64,000 bases of DNA from LD21 sp963715785. GTDB taxonomy: Bacteria > Bacteroidota > Bacteroidia > Bacteroidales > VadinHA17. Below are positions 1 to 9,532 of this stretch, piece by piece. Every line of letters starts with the position of its first letter. Within the stretch, counting starts at the first letter, position 1. The stretch covers positions 744,001 to 808,000 of the forward strand of contig OY970276.1 of assembly GCA_963715785.1 (NCBI GenBank), written 5' to 3'. The notes under the pieces were generated by a model, which was not told the origin of the DNA, ran no database searches, and worked only from the letters and a program-made list of their open reading frames with translations. A program made the translations under genes and the position numbers.

Positions 1-444
1 CCATTTTACTCCGGTACGTTTACCGACTTCAACCCCTTCTTTCATTTTGTTAATAAGCATGTCTTTAATTTCAGGCTTATTAAGGACAAGAGAGGTCACA
101 GCAAAATCGGCATAGAGCACAAAGGGACCAAGCTCCATACCCAAACGCTGCATTTCATTTGCGATTTTCACCTGGTCTTCAGGAGGTCTTGACATAAGTC
201 CATTATCAAACATGGCTCTGAACCCCATATCGTGGCAGAACTTAATGTTGTCGACGATATCATTGCCGGCGTGCTCATGAAACATCTCCATGCCTGGTGC
301 ATATTTCAGCCTGAACGGAGCAACGGCATCGGTCACTTTTTGCTTTTTCAGGATTGTAATATTCCCAAAAACTGCGGGAGCAGCTAAGATAGCGGCTCCC
401 GTAGCAGTAGTTTTTTTAATAAAGTTCCTTCTTGATTGATCCAT
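1..444 (-). CDS. Tat-exported TIM-barrel sugar isomerase/epimerase (partial)
   Basis: The reading frame is open to the window edge, so the C-terminus is missing. The first 148 residues start with a twin-arginine signal (SRRNFIKKTT followed by a hydrophobic stretch) and continue into a sequence of the hydroxypyruvate isomerase / xylose-isomerase-like TIM-barrel type (FHEHAGNDIVDNIKFCHDMG, then a DNGLMSRPPEDQ loop). Such proteins isomerise or epimerise small sugars or keto acids. The start lies 20 bases after the stop of the Gfo/Idh gene, so the two are probably one operon acting on the same periplasmic substrate. Substrate unknown. The family is inferred from sequence likeness; a second, broken member lies at 21611-22479. 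Confidence 0.8.
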   Translation of the reverse strand, partial: MDQSRRNFIKKTTATGAAILAAPAVFGNITILKKQKVTDAVAPFRLKYAPGMEMFHEHAGNDIVDNIKFCHDMGFRAMFDNGLMSRPPEDQVKIANEMQRLGMELGPFVLYADFAVTSLVLNKPEIKDMLINKMKEGVEVGKRTGVKW

Positions 445-464
445 AATTTCAGTTTTGGGAAATT

Positions 465-1823
465 CTATAATTTTTCGCCAGGTTCAGGAACATAGGCTTC
501 TCCGGCAAATGGCACGGATTTATCGACGTCGACGGGGCCTAATACAAATACTTTTGGGCCCAGCTTGAGGTCGGAATTCATCATCTCCTCGTAAGAGGTC
601 TCCTTGCCGGTGTATGCAGAAATACGCCCCATAATGGCAGCCATAGTGGATACAGCAGTATTTTCAGCCTCATTTATAGGTTTGCCCGTCCTGATAGCGG
701 TCACAAGGTCAATATGTTCCTGCACATACGGGTCGACGCTTACCTGTGTTGTCGGCTTGCCATCTTTATCTTTTGGATACTCATAATTCCATACCGGGTT
801 TCCCGCAAGATCAACGATTGCATTCTGACAGTTACTTGATCCCCTGGTTCCCTGGACTCTCTCAGAAACATTATTTATACAGCCATTTATCTGGCGGCAC
901 ATACTATGAAAATGCATGCCGTTTTCGAAAGTAAAATCAACGCCGAAATTATCATACTGGTTTCCTGTTACACGGCGCAACCTTGATCCGAATCCCACTG
1001 CTTTTACCGGATGAGATCCGGTGAACCAGTTCATGACATCAAGGTTATGAACATGCTGTTCAACTATATGATCACCTGAAAGCCAGGTCCAGTTGACCCA
1101 GTTACGGATCATATATTCCATTTCACTCCATGTCGCATTAGGATCACGATGCCATAATTTGCCTCCGTTCCAGTATACATTGCCTCCGGTGATATCGCCG
1201 ATTGAGCCTTCCGACACTTTCTGCCATGTTGCGACATAATCGCGCTGGTGACGGCGCTGTGTACCGGTAACAATGCACAACTCCATTCCTTTGGCTTTCT
1301 GCGCGGTAGCCATCACCGATCTTGCTCCCACCGGATCGACAGCTACAGGTTTTTCTGCGAAGACATGCTTTTTAGCCTGTATGGCAGCTGCAAGATGATC
1401 GGGACGGAAAGAAGGAGGTGTGGCAAGGATTACCAGGTCAACCCCTGCATCAAGGACTTTCTGATAAGCATCAAAGCCTGTGAAACATTTTTCGACAGGG
1501 ATGTCCTGCCCTTTTTGTTTCAAAATCTCTGCCCGGCAGGAATCGATACGATCCTGAAAAATGTCTCCGAGAGCCACGATCTGAAGATTCGGACCTGCGC
1601 TCAGGAAATTAATTGCCGCTCCGGTGCCTCTGCCACCGCATCCTATTAAACCGGCTTTCAGAACTGGCCCGTCAGGAGCCTGGTCGAGCATGGTTGGGAT
1701 AGGAACAGTCTTTTTTGATTCACGTGAACAGCTGGTTATGAGTGTCGGGACTATAACCCCTGCAACTCCGACAGTTGCTGCTTTGCCAAGAAAAGTACGT
1801 CTTGAAATGCTTGATTTTTTCAT
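465..1823 (-). CDS. Gfo/Idh/MocA-family oxidoreductase, Tat lipoprotein
   Basis: This 452-residue protein begins with a twin-arginine signal (SRRTFLGKAA) and a lipobox (LITSC, Cys at about 32), so it is probably a Tat-exported lipoprotein. A Rossmann dinucleotide-binding loop GLIGCGGRGTGAA is at 58-70 and the family signature EKP (HVFAEKPVAVDP) at about 157-159. The C-terminal part is the alpha/beta substrate domain. Members oxidise or reduce sugars or cyclitols with NAD(P), and exported Bacteroidota members often act on unusual carbohydrate substrates. It is the first gene of an operon with the TIM-barrel isomerase 20 bases downstream. The substrate cannot be told from sequence. Confidence 0.92.
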   Translation of the reverse strand: MKKSSISRRTFLGKAATVGVAGVIVPTLITSCSRESKKTVPIPTMLDQAPDGPVLKAGLIGCGGRGTGAAINFLSAGPNLQIVALGDIFQDRIDSCRAEILKQKGQDIPVEKCFTGFDAYQKVLDAGVDLVILATPPSFRPDHLAAAIQAKKHVFAEKPVAVDPVGARSVMATAQKAKGMELCIVTGTQRRHQRDYVATWQKVSEGSIGDITGGNVYWNGGKLWHRDPNATWSEMEYMIRNWVNWTWLSGDHIVEQHVHNLDVMNWFTGSHPVKAVGFGSRLRRVTGNQYDNFGVDFTFENGMHFHSMCRQINGCINNVSERVQGTRGSSNCQNAIVDLAGNPVWNYEYPKDKDGKPTTQVSVDPYVQEHIDLVTAIRTGKPINEAENTAVSTMAAIMGRISAYTGKETSYEEMMNSDLKLGPKVFVLGPVDVDKSVPFAGEAYVPEPGEKL

Positions 1824-2073
1824 GTCAGATTAGATTTATAGGGACTTCTGGAAATAGATTATGTAAGTAAGTTCGGTATGTAATCAAATGTAAATATTGG
1901 CATTTAAAAAAGCAAATTAATAATGTCTTTTAATCTATTTTAACAATCATGGCAGCCTTTTGTACTTTTTATTCATTTATGCTGCTAAGTCAGGAAGATG
2001 TGGATCATCGATCCCTTTTTTTTGTAAATTACAGGGGTGTTAAATGGCTGAAAATACATAAGGCTTATAGTCA

Positions 2074-3579
2074 ATGAAATACGTTTTTGGTTTTTCAGTT
2101 TTCAGAATTCTCAGGTTTATGATTATACTCTCGTATCTTTTGTACGGGTGTGGTAAAAAACCATCCGGGAATGTCAGTATATGCGAAGAGATGCCACGGA
2201 TTAACCCCGATTATACGGATATCACAATACCACCGAATATTGCGCCGCTGAATTTTATGATAAAGGAGTTGGGAGAAGCGTATTATATTAAAATCTATAA
2301 TGGAACCGGTACGGTTCTCGAACTCAGCTCAAGATCAAATAAAATCAGTATCCCTCAAAATAAATGGAGAAAACTGCTGGAGAGCAGCACAGGCATGTTA
2401 ATTTATATCGACATTTATTCAAAAGATGTCAGGGGTAATTGGTCAAAGTATAAAACTATTTCTGATAAAGTGGCAGGAGAGCCTATTGATCCTTATCTGT
2501 ATTACCGGCTGATCTACCCTGGCTATGAAAGCTGGACTGATATGAGCATCGTTTTTCGCAGTATGGAAAACTTTAAAACAGAATCTCTTATCGAAAACAG
2601 CATCGTTGACCAGAATTGCATAAACTGTCACTCATTTAATAACGGGAAATCAGATGATTTTCTACTTCATGTCAGGGGCTCAATGGGCGGGACTTACTTC
2701 TATTCGAAGGAAACATTCAAAAAGATAAATCTGAAAACCAGGGAGATGAAAAATGGGGCCGTCTACACCAGGTGGCATCCCTCAGGAAAATTTGTGGCAT
2801 TTTCTTCAAACAAAGTCATCCAGCGCTTTCATGCTGCAGATAATAAAAAGGTCGAAGTAAGCGACCTTGAATCGTCTCTTTTGCTCTATGATACAGAGAA
2901 GAATGAAATAATGAACATTGAAACAGAAGGTAAGGGAAAATATATGGATACCTATCCGGAATGGTCACCTGATGGAAAATACCTGTATTTCTGCAGAGCT
3001 GCACAGATTGGAGAGAAGTATAATTTTAAAGAGATAAAGTATAATTTATACCGGGTACCCTTTGATATCGAAAGGAAAAAATTCGGAGAAGCAGAACTGG
3101 TATTTGATGCGTCAGAAATAAATAAAAGTGCCGCTTTTCCCAGGATCTCTCCTGATGGTAAGTTTCTGATAGTTACTATGAGCGATTATGGGTGTTTCCC
3201 TATCTGGCACAAGGAGGCTGATCTTTATTCCATTAATCTTGAAAATCTTAAGGCTGATCATATGTCGCTTAACAGTGATCAGAGCGACAGCTATCACTCG
3301 TGGTCTTCGAATGGACGATGGCTGATATTCAGCAGTAAAAGAGGAGATGGATTGACAGCCAGACCATATATTGCATATGTTGATGAAAATGGTTTTTCGG
3401 GAAAACCATTCATTCTTCCCCAAAAAGACCCTGAGTACTATCAAAATCTTTTAAAGAGCTTCAATATACCGGAATTCTCTACTTTTAAAATTGAGCTGCA
3501 CCCGGGCGAGATCCGGGAACTGGCCAAAAAAACGGCCACCGCGGCAGAATGGATCAATATGACTATCGGTTATGATTAA
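2074..3579 (+). CDS. PD40 beta-propeller lipoprotein with CxxCH motif
   Basis: A 501-residue lipoprotein (Cys at about 26 in LLYGCGKK). A CINCHSF motif at 182-186 has the form of a c-type heme site. The second half has TolB/PD40-type beta-propeller repeats (WHPSGKFVAFSS, EWSPDGKYLYFCRA, RISPDGKFLIVTMS, WSSNGRWLIFSSKRGDG). It resembles the product of 6455-9286, which has the same layout plus TPRs. Role unknown; whether heme is bound is unproven. The annotated end is altered by an insertion sequence: the last residues MTIGYD are encoded by the IS terminal repeat. Removing the IS would give a tail of NDK and a stop at 4587, 36 bases before the next gene. Confidence 0.8.
   Translation: MKYVFGFSVFRILRFMIILSYLLYGCGKKPSGNVSICEEMPRINPDYTDITIPPNIAPLNFMIKELGEAYYIKIYNGTGTVLELSSRSNKISIPQNKWRKLLESSTGMLIYIDIYSKDVRGNWSKYKTISDKVAGEPIDPYLYYRLIYPGYESWTDMSIVFRSMENFKTESLIENSIVDQNCINCHSFNNGKSDDFLLHVRGSMGGTYFYSKETFKKINLKTREMKNGAVYTRWHPSGKFVAFSSNKVIQRFHAADNKKVEVSDLESSLLLYDTEKNEIMNIETEGKGKYMDTYPEWSPDGKYLYFCRAAQIGEKYNFKEIKYNLYRVPFDIERKKFGEAELVFDASEINKSAAFPRISPDGKFLIVTMSDYGCFPIWHKEADLYSINLENLKADHMSLNSDQSDSYHSWSSNGRWLIFSSKRGDGLTARPYIAYVDENGFSGKPFILPQKDPEYYQNLLKSFNIPEFSTFKIELHPGEIRELAKKTATAAEWINMTIGYD
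3549..3558. repeat. Left target-site duplication of IS1595-type element
   Basis: The 10-base sequence ATGGATCAAT immediately before the left IS end is repeated exactly at 4566-4575 immediately after the right end. It lies inside the last codons of the beta-propeller gene. IS1595-family duplications are usually about 8 bases, so two of the ten matching bases may be chance. Confidence 0.8.
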
Positions 3580-4565
3580 TAATTTTTTGATAATTTGTAG
3601 TAACACAGGCGATTAATAATCTGTCAAATACTTGATCCCCAAAATTTCTTCGATTCACTTTGTAACAGAACTCATCCAGGTAATCTTGAGCGTATTTCGA
3701 AGATATCATGTGATGAACCCCTAGTAATGTACGTTTAGCATTACTTATCATCGTATGAACCCAAGGCAGTACCTTTCCGGAATCTTTTGGTTTTATAATC
3801 TGCGGTATATGACACCAAACCTGTTCTTTTATCTTTGAGTAACTTCTATAATTATCAGTTTTTACAACAGTATCATATTGAATGTTTTCCGAGACTTTTT
3901 CTCCAACGGTTTTTCCTTTAAGATTATCAACCACAAGCATCTTTACATATCTGAACTTTGTTGGTTTATTGTATTTCTTCAAATTCCCAAAATCGTGAAC
4001 AGTTGAAGCCATTACCATAACTGTGGATTGTTTCTGGCTACCCCGTCCTCGCTTCTTTGGCGAAGCCTTTTCATCTTCATCTTTTTCTGTATCAACGCTT
4101 TCAAAATAACCTTCATCTAACTCGACAATTTTATCCAACTGGTATTTACTGTCCCTGGCTCCCATCGTTTTCCTGAGCTTCTGCATCATATACCATACTG
4201 GTTCGTAAAATTTATGCCCAATTTGTCTTTGCATTTCCAATGCAGAAAAGGTCTTTTTAGTACTTGTTAATAGATGAATAGCTATAAACCAATGTCTGAA
4301 TGGGAGGTTACTTGCTTGCATTACTGTTCCGCTTCTAAGTGTAGTCCTTGTTTTACATTTCTTACATTGGTACTGCTCCAGCGTCTGCAACCAATAATGA
4401 TCGTTGCTTCCACATTTCCTACAAATGACACCCTGTATATCTCTAAATTCCTTAAATTTGATCCTGCATGAGGTTTCATCTGGGAATGACTCAATAAATT
4501 TGATTAGATTCATGGCAAATATTTTCTTATAATATAATCATTTATTTATCATTCCCGACACTCAT
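3559..4565 (-). mobile_element. IS1595-family (ISXO2-like) insertion sequence
   Basis: About 1.0 kb with a single transposase gene. The ends form an imperfect inverted repeat: left ATGACTATCGGTTATGAT against right ATGAGTGTCGGGAATGAT (read inwards on the opposite strand), continuing with AATAA on both sides; about 18 of the first 23 positions agree. The flanking 10-base direct repeat marks a simple insertion. Both ends and the transposase frame look intact, so the copy may be active. It sits at the very end of the gene 2074-3579 and separates it from the downstream membrane-protein gene by about 1 kb. Confidence 0.85.
3563..4513 (-). CDS. IS1595-family transposase
   Basis: A 316-residue protein with the layout of ISXO2-like transposases. 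The N-terminal zinc ribbon has two CxxC pairs (CRKC about 32-35, CKKC about 54-57), followed by a helix-turn-helix-like segment. The DDE/N catalytic domain has an ELDEGYFE motif near 130, a VKTDNYRSY motif near 215 and a final Asn/His-rich region (WVHTMISNAKRTLLGVHH) near 245. The length is normal for the family and the frame is open throughout. It cuts and inserts its own IS. Its stop codon lies in the left terminal repeat, within the 3' end of the neighbouring gene on the other strand. Confidence 0.93.
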   Translation of the reverse strand: MNLIKFIESFPDETSCRIKFKEFRDIQGVICRKCGSNDHYWLQTLEQYQCKKCKTRTTLRSGTVMQASNLPFRHWFIAIHLLTSTKKTFSALEMQRQIGHKFYEPVWYMMQKLRKTMGARDSKYQLDKIVELDEGYFESVDTEKDEDEKASPKKRGRGSQKQSTVMVMASTVHDFGNLKKYNKPTKFRYVKMLVVDNLKGKTVGEKVSENIQYDTVVKTDNYRSYSKIKEQVWCHIPQIIKPKDSGKVLPWVHTMISNAKRTLLGVHHMISSKYAQDYLDEFCYKVNRRNFGDQVFDRLLIACVTTNYQKIINHNR

Positions 4566-4575
4566 ATGGATCAAT
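4566..4575. repeat. Right target-site duplication of IS1595-type element
   Basis: Exact copy (ATGGATCAAT) of 3549-3558. Reading straight through from the left copy into the bases after this one restores AAT GAC AAA TAG in the frame of the upstream gene. Confidence 0.8.
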
Positions 4576-4623
4576 AATGACAAATAGCGAGAAGGAATCT
4601 CAACTCCGGGAGAGAGAAAAATT

Positions 4624-6396
4624 ATGAATAAAAGTAAAATTGATAGTAATGTCTTTTTCACCCTGATTCCTTTTATGGTATTCTTTGCAGTATCTTACTT
4701 TTACTTTGGATTTTTTTTAAACTATATATTTTTTTACCAGGAAAAAGCTTCTCTTTTTATTTTGTCATCTGACTTTCTTATTGAGAATCTTCATCAACCG
4801 GGGGGATTTCTTATCTGGCTGGGAAAGTTATTATCAGCATTTTATTATTACCCTTTTGCAGGTGCTTTTATTATATCAGGAATAATAACGCTGATCGTAG
4901 TTGCTATTTCGAAAATTATTAAAATCGTTATAGGCCGCGATGGAATAGCTTTGCCTTTGCTTGTCGGCATTTTGCTTTTCTATCTGCAAACAGATTATCG
5001 CTTTTTGCTTTTCAATAATCTTGGTCTGCTGCTCCAGCTTGCACTTTTCTATATTGTTATAAGAAATGTTGCCTTTTTAAAAGGATGGTTTCCTGTTCTC
5101 CTTGCTCCCCTGTGGTATTATGCTACTGGTAGCTATGCATTCGTCTTCTATGTGCTTTTTACATGTTATCTGGCTATTGAGCAGGGGAAGCAAGGATGGC
5201 TCAGAATACTGGCACTCTGGTGCCTTAACCTGATTGTTTTCTTTGTGTCAAAAGAATATTTGTTTTACCAGCCAGGAACAACTCTGCTGATGTTTCCTTT
5301 CTCAGTAATAAATGCAGGATCGCAGTTGGCTATCGTAATATTGGTTGTGTCATTGATTTCATTTATTCCTTTAATCTGCCTGATAAAACCCGGGCATTTA
5401 AAGTCAGGAATTCGCCGGTTTCCAGTCATTTTAATTTCCGTCATTTTTTTAATAATTGCCCTCTCCCTCATTGGAATTAAAAGAATTGACAGGAAAACAA
5501 AACAATACTTTCTTGTGGAAAAGCTCTTTTATCAGAATAAATTTAAGGAAATAATTGCTTTCAACTTATCGAATCCGACTACCAATTCATTAACAATATA
5601 TTTAAATAATATTGCTCTGTGTGAAGAAGATCAGCTTGATGATCTGTTATTTCATTTCCCTCAGGACAGAGAAGGGAAAACACTCTTCCTTAATTGGAAG
5701 ATGACAGGCGAGATACTGAATCGCGGAGGTTATTTTTATTATACCATCGGTATGATAAATGAAGCAAACCGGTGGGCATTTGAAAATATGGTTATGAAAG
5801 GATATTCTCCTGAAGGGCTGAAAATGCTTATAAGGACAGAGTTGATAAATGCGAACTACAGAACAGCTTCCAAGTACGTAACCTTATTAAAAAAATCACT
5901 CTTTTATAAGAAAGATGCAGCAGCTTTTGAGAAGATGCTTTTTAATGATGCAGCCGTGAATGCTGACAGGGAACTTGGGCAAAAGAGGCAGACAATGGTA
6001 AAAAATGATTTTTTCACCCTCACTGACAATCCTTCATTAAATCTTGAAACGATCCTCTTAACTGATCCATTGAACAAAAAAGCATTTGAATACAGGACGG
6101 CATTTTTGTTACTTACAAAAAATTTCACGGCAATTATCCATGATCTTCCCCGGTTTGAAAAGCTCGGGTTTAGCAAACTGCCAGTTCATGTTGAAGAAGC
6201 AGCGCTGGCCATTTCCGTCTCAAATAAAGGTCTGTTGCCCGATATTGGCAATCTCGGCATCAGAAATAGTACCGGTACACAATGGAATCAATATCTCACA
6301 GTGCTTCACGAATATGGAAATAATGTGAAATCAGCAGAACCAGCATTGAGAAGGCTGTTCGGTAATTCCTACTGGTATTATGTTTTTTATAAATAG
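4624..6396 (+). CDS. Large multi-pass membrane protein (DUF6057-like)
   Basis: A 590-residue protein. Residues 1 to about 290 contain roughly nine hydrophobic segments typical of an inner-membrane protein; the rest (about 300-590) is soluble and helical, with TPR-like spacing. It looks like the Bacteroidota family I know as DUF6057, of unknown function, which tends to sit beside PD40/TPR proteins; that is recall, not a search. A purine-rich stretch (GGGAGAGAG) precedes the ATG. Before the IS inserted, the upstream beta-propeller gene ended 36 bases away, so the two probably formed one operon. The TPR/beta-propeller gene on the other strand converges on it. Confidence 0.7.
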   Translation: MNKSKIDSNVFFTLIPFMVFFAVSYFYFGFFLNYIFFYQEKASLFILSSDFLIENLHQPGGFLIWLGKLLSAFYYYPFAGAFIISGIITLIVVAISKIIKIVIGRDGIALPLLVGILLFYLQTDYRFLLFNNLGLLLQLALFYIVIRNVAFLKGWFPVLLAPLWYYATGSYAFVFYVLFTCYLAIEQGKQGWLRILALWCLNLIVFFVSKEYLFYQPGTTLLMFPFSVINAGSQLAIVILVVSLISFIPLICLIKPGHLKSGIRRFPVILISVIFLIIALSLIGIKRIDRKTKQYFLVEKLFYQNKFKEIIAFNLSNPTTNSLTIYLNNIALCEEDQLDDLLFHFPQDREGKTLFLNWKMTGEILNRGGYFYYTIGMINEANRWAFENMVMKGYSPEGLKMLIRTELINANYRTASKYVTLLKKSLFYKKDAAAFEKMLFNDAAVNADRELGQKRQTMVKNDFFTLTDNPSLNLETILLTDPLNKKAFEYRTAFLLLTKNFTAIIHDLPRFEKLGFSKLPVHVEEAALAISVSNKGLLPDIGNLGIRNSTGTQWNQYLTVLHEYGNNVKSAEPALRRLFGNSYWYYVFYK

Positions 6397-6454
6397 TCAG
6401 TCTTATTTATGTAAATAGACCCACGAGTTAATTGCCGGCGGTATTTATAAAAGT

Positions 6455-9286
6455 TTAACGAACTGATTTTTCATTCAGAAGTTTCTGAATTGTTGACATC
6501 ATATCAAGTTCTTTTTTGTCAAGTTTTCTCTTGCTGCGTTGTTCATTTAATAAGCTCAAACAAGTTTTGAGGTCACTCTTGAAACCAATCCTGTCACCCA
6601 TCTGATATCGTATCCTGGACCTGTGAAAAAAATAGGTGTATTTTGCGGGATCCAGACGAATGGCATTATTTATGTCATCAAATGCTTTGGCCGGGTTTCC
6701 CGATTGCTGAAGAGTAAGGCTCCTGTTATAATACATTGTTGCGCTTTCAGGAAAATCCTCAATAATAGTTGAATATGCATTAATCGCCTCCTGCCATTTC
6801 CTCGACAAACTTAAATAAAGTGCTTCCTTTGACATGACAGTATAACTAAGTGGCCATCCTTTAAGATAGTTATTATACTCATTGACTGCTTCCTGGACTT
6901 TACCAATCTGCTCCATTATTTCTGCACGATGTACAACTAAAGGGGCATCCTGGGGGTTTTTTCTTATTTCGTCGCCCATTAACAAAATTGCTTTGTCAAA
7001 ATCACTCTTTCCACGGTCGGCAGCTGAAGTATTTTTTAAGAATAACCCTCTTTCCTGATAGGCCTTATAATTATTGGGATCTACAGAAATTGCTTTATCG
7101 TAATCAGCTTTCGCTGCGGGATTATCCCCTTTAAAGATAAATAAGCTAGCCCGTGCAATATAATATTCCGCTGCATTTGGATACCTGTCAATTAATTTAT
7201 TCAGCAATTTAAGAGCAGGTTCGAATCGCATGATATTCTGATATGATAAAGCTATATTGCAGGTTACCTGGGGGTTATCAGGCTGTAATTCTGACATCTT
7301 CATGAAATAAGGTAAAGTCTTATTCCATTGACCCATTTTTTGATAAGTAGCTGTCAGTAAGTCGTATCCGCTATAGCTATCTGCATTAACTTTTATCACA
7401 TATAAACCATCCTGAATTGCTCCCGCAAAATCATCCATCAGCAGACGGAGTTCACCGCGTTTGACAATAAGTGACTTGTCATCGGGATTATTCTTAATTT
7501 GTTTTTCAATTAATCTTTTGGCAACTCTCTTGTCATCAAGGTCATCTCTTGATCCCGACCGGCCTAATATTATATTCAGGATTAACTTGTTCTCAAAGGC
7601 GTCAAAAAAAGTGCTGTCCGTTTTAATTGCCCTTTCAATATTCTCCATGGCATTTTTGTACTCTTTAGCCTTAATATTTAATGACGCTGATCGATTATAA
7701 TACATTGCATTATGCGAAAATTCATCAGTTATTTTCCTGAGGTAATTATCCTTATGACCGAAAAACTCCGGAATATTTGAGGCTTTATTATCAAAACCCA
7801 GATTTTCAAGAAAGACAGGAGGGGAATCATTGCCATTCTCATCTATGTGTGTCAGATATAGCTGAGTGTAAGGTCCTCTGTTTTTAGATGAAAATACAAG
7901 CCATTTGCTATTTGGTGACCACGAGTGCCAGGAATTCATATTTTTTGTATTGCAGTTCATTAAACGTGGTGTCCCTCCTCCGGCCGGCATAATGTATAGT
8001 TTGCTGTCGGGCTGCAATAACATGAAATTTTCAGATTCACAAAATACGACCCATTTCCCATCGGGTGAATACCTGGCAAAGAAATTACTTTTCCCATTAT
8101 TTGATGCTCCTTGCACAGGTATTGCCTCTCCGCCCCTGCCTTCATTAAATGGAATACGATATAAATCAAATTTAAAGTCTTTTTTCTTTGAGATGAATTC
8201 CTCAGCGTCTTCCAGTTTCAATAAAACACTTTCTGAATTATCAATCTTAGACGAGATATACCGATTGGCCCTGGTAAACAATATTTCACGGTTATCAGGC
8301 GACCAGTTTGGATTACTTTGAACATATTTCTTATCGGAAGCTCCATTAAGTTCATAAAACTTTTTTGTTTGCCTGTCATAAACGGCTATTATCCCTTTAA
8401 TCGGAAAAAATAATTGAGAATATTCGAGATTATCTACAGCCACAAAAACCGAACGGTCTTTCACAGTGGAAAGCACATACCGTCCATCTGGTGAAATCTG
8501 GGAAAGTAAGCCATATGTATATACTCCGTCTTCCTTTTTGTAATCTGTCCATGTGATTATTTTATCAAAAGTCAGATGAACAGTGTCTTTTACAGGAGCT
8601 ATGACGTATGATCCTTTGTCATTTGCATAATCTACATCCATTGCCAGAAATCCATTACCTGAAAATGAATGGCAATTTGCGCAAACAGGAATATTTCCCA
8701 GAATCTTATGTGGTTTCTTACCGTTTATATCACCTAAATACCATTCTATCTCACGAACATTCTTCACAGCATAGCTAAATGGCAGTGGTACGGCCCGATA
8801 AAAAATTGAAGCATTAACTGAATCGTGTGAAAAGGAAAAAGAAACCCTGCCGGATGAATATCCGGTACTAAGAATAGCTTTGGGTTCACCAACAATTGTA
8901 ATATAGACAGGATCTGTTTTTGAATCAGACTTTATATTTACCCAGACTATCGAATCAGGTCTCCACTCTGCTGATTGTACAATTTTGCGATATAACTCTT
9001 TCCCGCTTTGTGTTGAAATACGGATATGCCAGTGTGCAGAAAAATTCAGGGAATCCTTCCATAAAAACTCAGGTGACGGAAATTCCGGAGGGAAAATTGT
9101 TCCTTCAGCCGGATAAACAAATGAAATCCCGGATGGGGACAGTCGTTTTTTTTCAATATTCTGAAACTGATCATTAACATGCACTTTACTGCAGGAGCTG
9201 ATAAAAAAAATCAGCAAAAAAATGACTAATGGCTTCTGAATAAGATGTTTATCCAGGTTTTTAAGTCTTCTGAAATATTTTGACAT
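6455..9286 (-). CDS. CxxCH beta-propeller lipoprotein with TPR tail
   Basis: About 943 residues from the Met at 9286; that start gives a good lipoprotein signal (Cys at about 32 in FFISSCSK), while an upstream ATG at 9343 would bury it. A CANCHSFSGN motif lies near 202-206, then PD40 propeller blades (QISPDGRYVLSTVKD, NWSPDNREILFTRAN, RYSPDGKWVVFCES, SWSPNSKWLVFSSK). From about 520 onwards there are around ten tetratricopeptide repeats (for example AEYYIARASLFIFKGDNPAA). It is clearly related to the protein at 2074-3579 with an added TPR scaffold. Probably a periplasm-facing lipoprotein of a complex; function and heme binding unproven. Confidence 0.75.
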   Translation of the reverse strand: MSKYFRRLKNLDKHLIQKPLVIFLLIFFISSCSKVHVNDQFQNIEKKRLSPSGISFVYPAEGTIFPPEFPSPEFLWKDSLNFSAHWHIRISTQSGKELYRKIVQSAEWRPDSIVWVNIKSDSKTDPVYITIVGEPKAILSTGYSSGRVSFSFSHDSVNASIFYRAVPLPFSYAVKNVREIEWYLGDINGKKPHKILGNIPVCANCHSFSGNGFLAMDVDYANDKGSYVIAPVKDTVHLTFDKIITWTDYKKEDGVYTYGLLSQISPDGRYVLSTVKDRSVFVAVDNLEYSQLFFPIKGIIAVYDRQTKKFYELNGASDKKYVQSNPNWSPDNREILFTRANRYISSKIDNSESVLLKLEDAEEFISKKKDFKFDLYRIPFNEGRGGEAIPVQGASNNGKSNFFARYSPDGKWVVFCESENFMLLQPDSKLYIMPAGGGTPRLMNCNTKNMNSWHSWSPNSKWLVFSSKNRGPYTQLYLTHIDENGNDSPPVFLENLGFDNKASNIPEFFGHKDNYLRKITDEFSHNAMYYNRSASLNIKAKEYKNAMENIERAIKTDSTFFDAFENKLILNIILGRSGSRDDLDDKRVAKRLIEKQIKNNPDDKSLIVKRGELRLLMDDFAGAIQDGLYVIKVNADSYSGYDLLTATYQKMGQWNKTLPYFMKMSELQPDNPQVTCNIALSYQNIMRFEPALKLLNKLIDRYPNAAEYYIARASLFIFKGDNPAAKADYDKAISVDPNNYKAYQERGLFLKNTSAADRGKSDFDKAILLMGDEIRKNPQDAPLVVHRAEIMEQIGKVQEAVNEYNNYLKGWPLSYTVMSKEALYLSLSRKWQEAINAYSTIIEDFPESATMYYNRSLTLQQSGNPAKAFDDINNAIRLDPAKYTYFFHRSRIRYQMGDRIGFKSDLKTCLSLLNEQRSKRKLDKKELDMMSTIQKLLNEKSVR

Positions 9287-9473
9287 GGTTCCTGATATTT
9301 TTGCTATCTGAAAGTAATCAATTCTTTGTGTAAGATCGTTCAAAATATTGTATTCAACTGCTGCAAGTTTATTCGAAGTTAAATAAAGACAAGTTTATTG
9401 ACGTTTCAAAATCATTAATAGTCCGGACTTACTTTATTTACATGTATGTCAGTTGGCAGGTCGCATATTTGAA

Positions 9474-9517
9474 TAAAAAAAATGGCAGGCTAAGCCCCAA
9501 AGCTCTGCCTGCCATTT
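9474..9517 (-). terminator. Rho-independent terminator of susCD operon
   Basis: An 11-bp perfect stem (9480-9490 with 9507-9517) is followed on the minus strand by a run of T (complement of the A run at 9474-9480). It lies 16 bases after the SusD stop codon. Confidence 0.85.
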
Positions 9518-9532
9518 AAAAATCAACTGATG

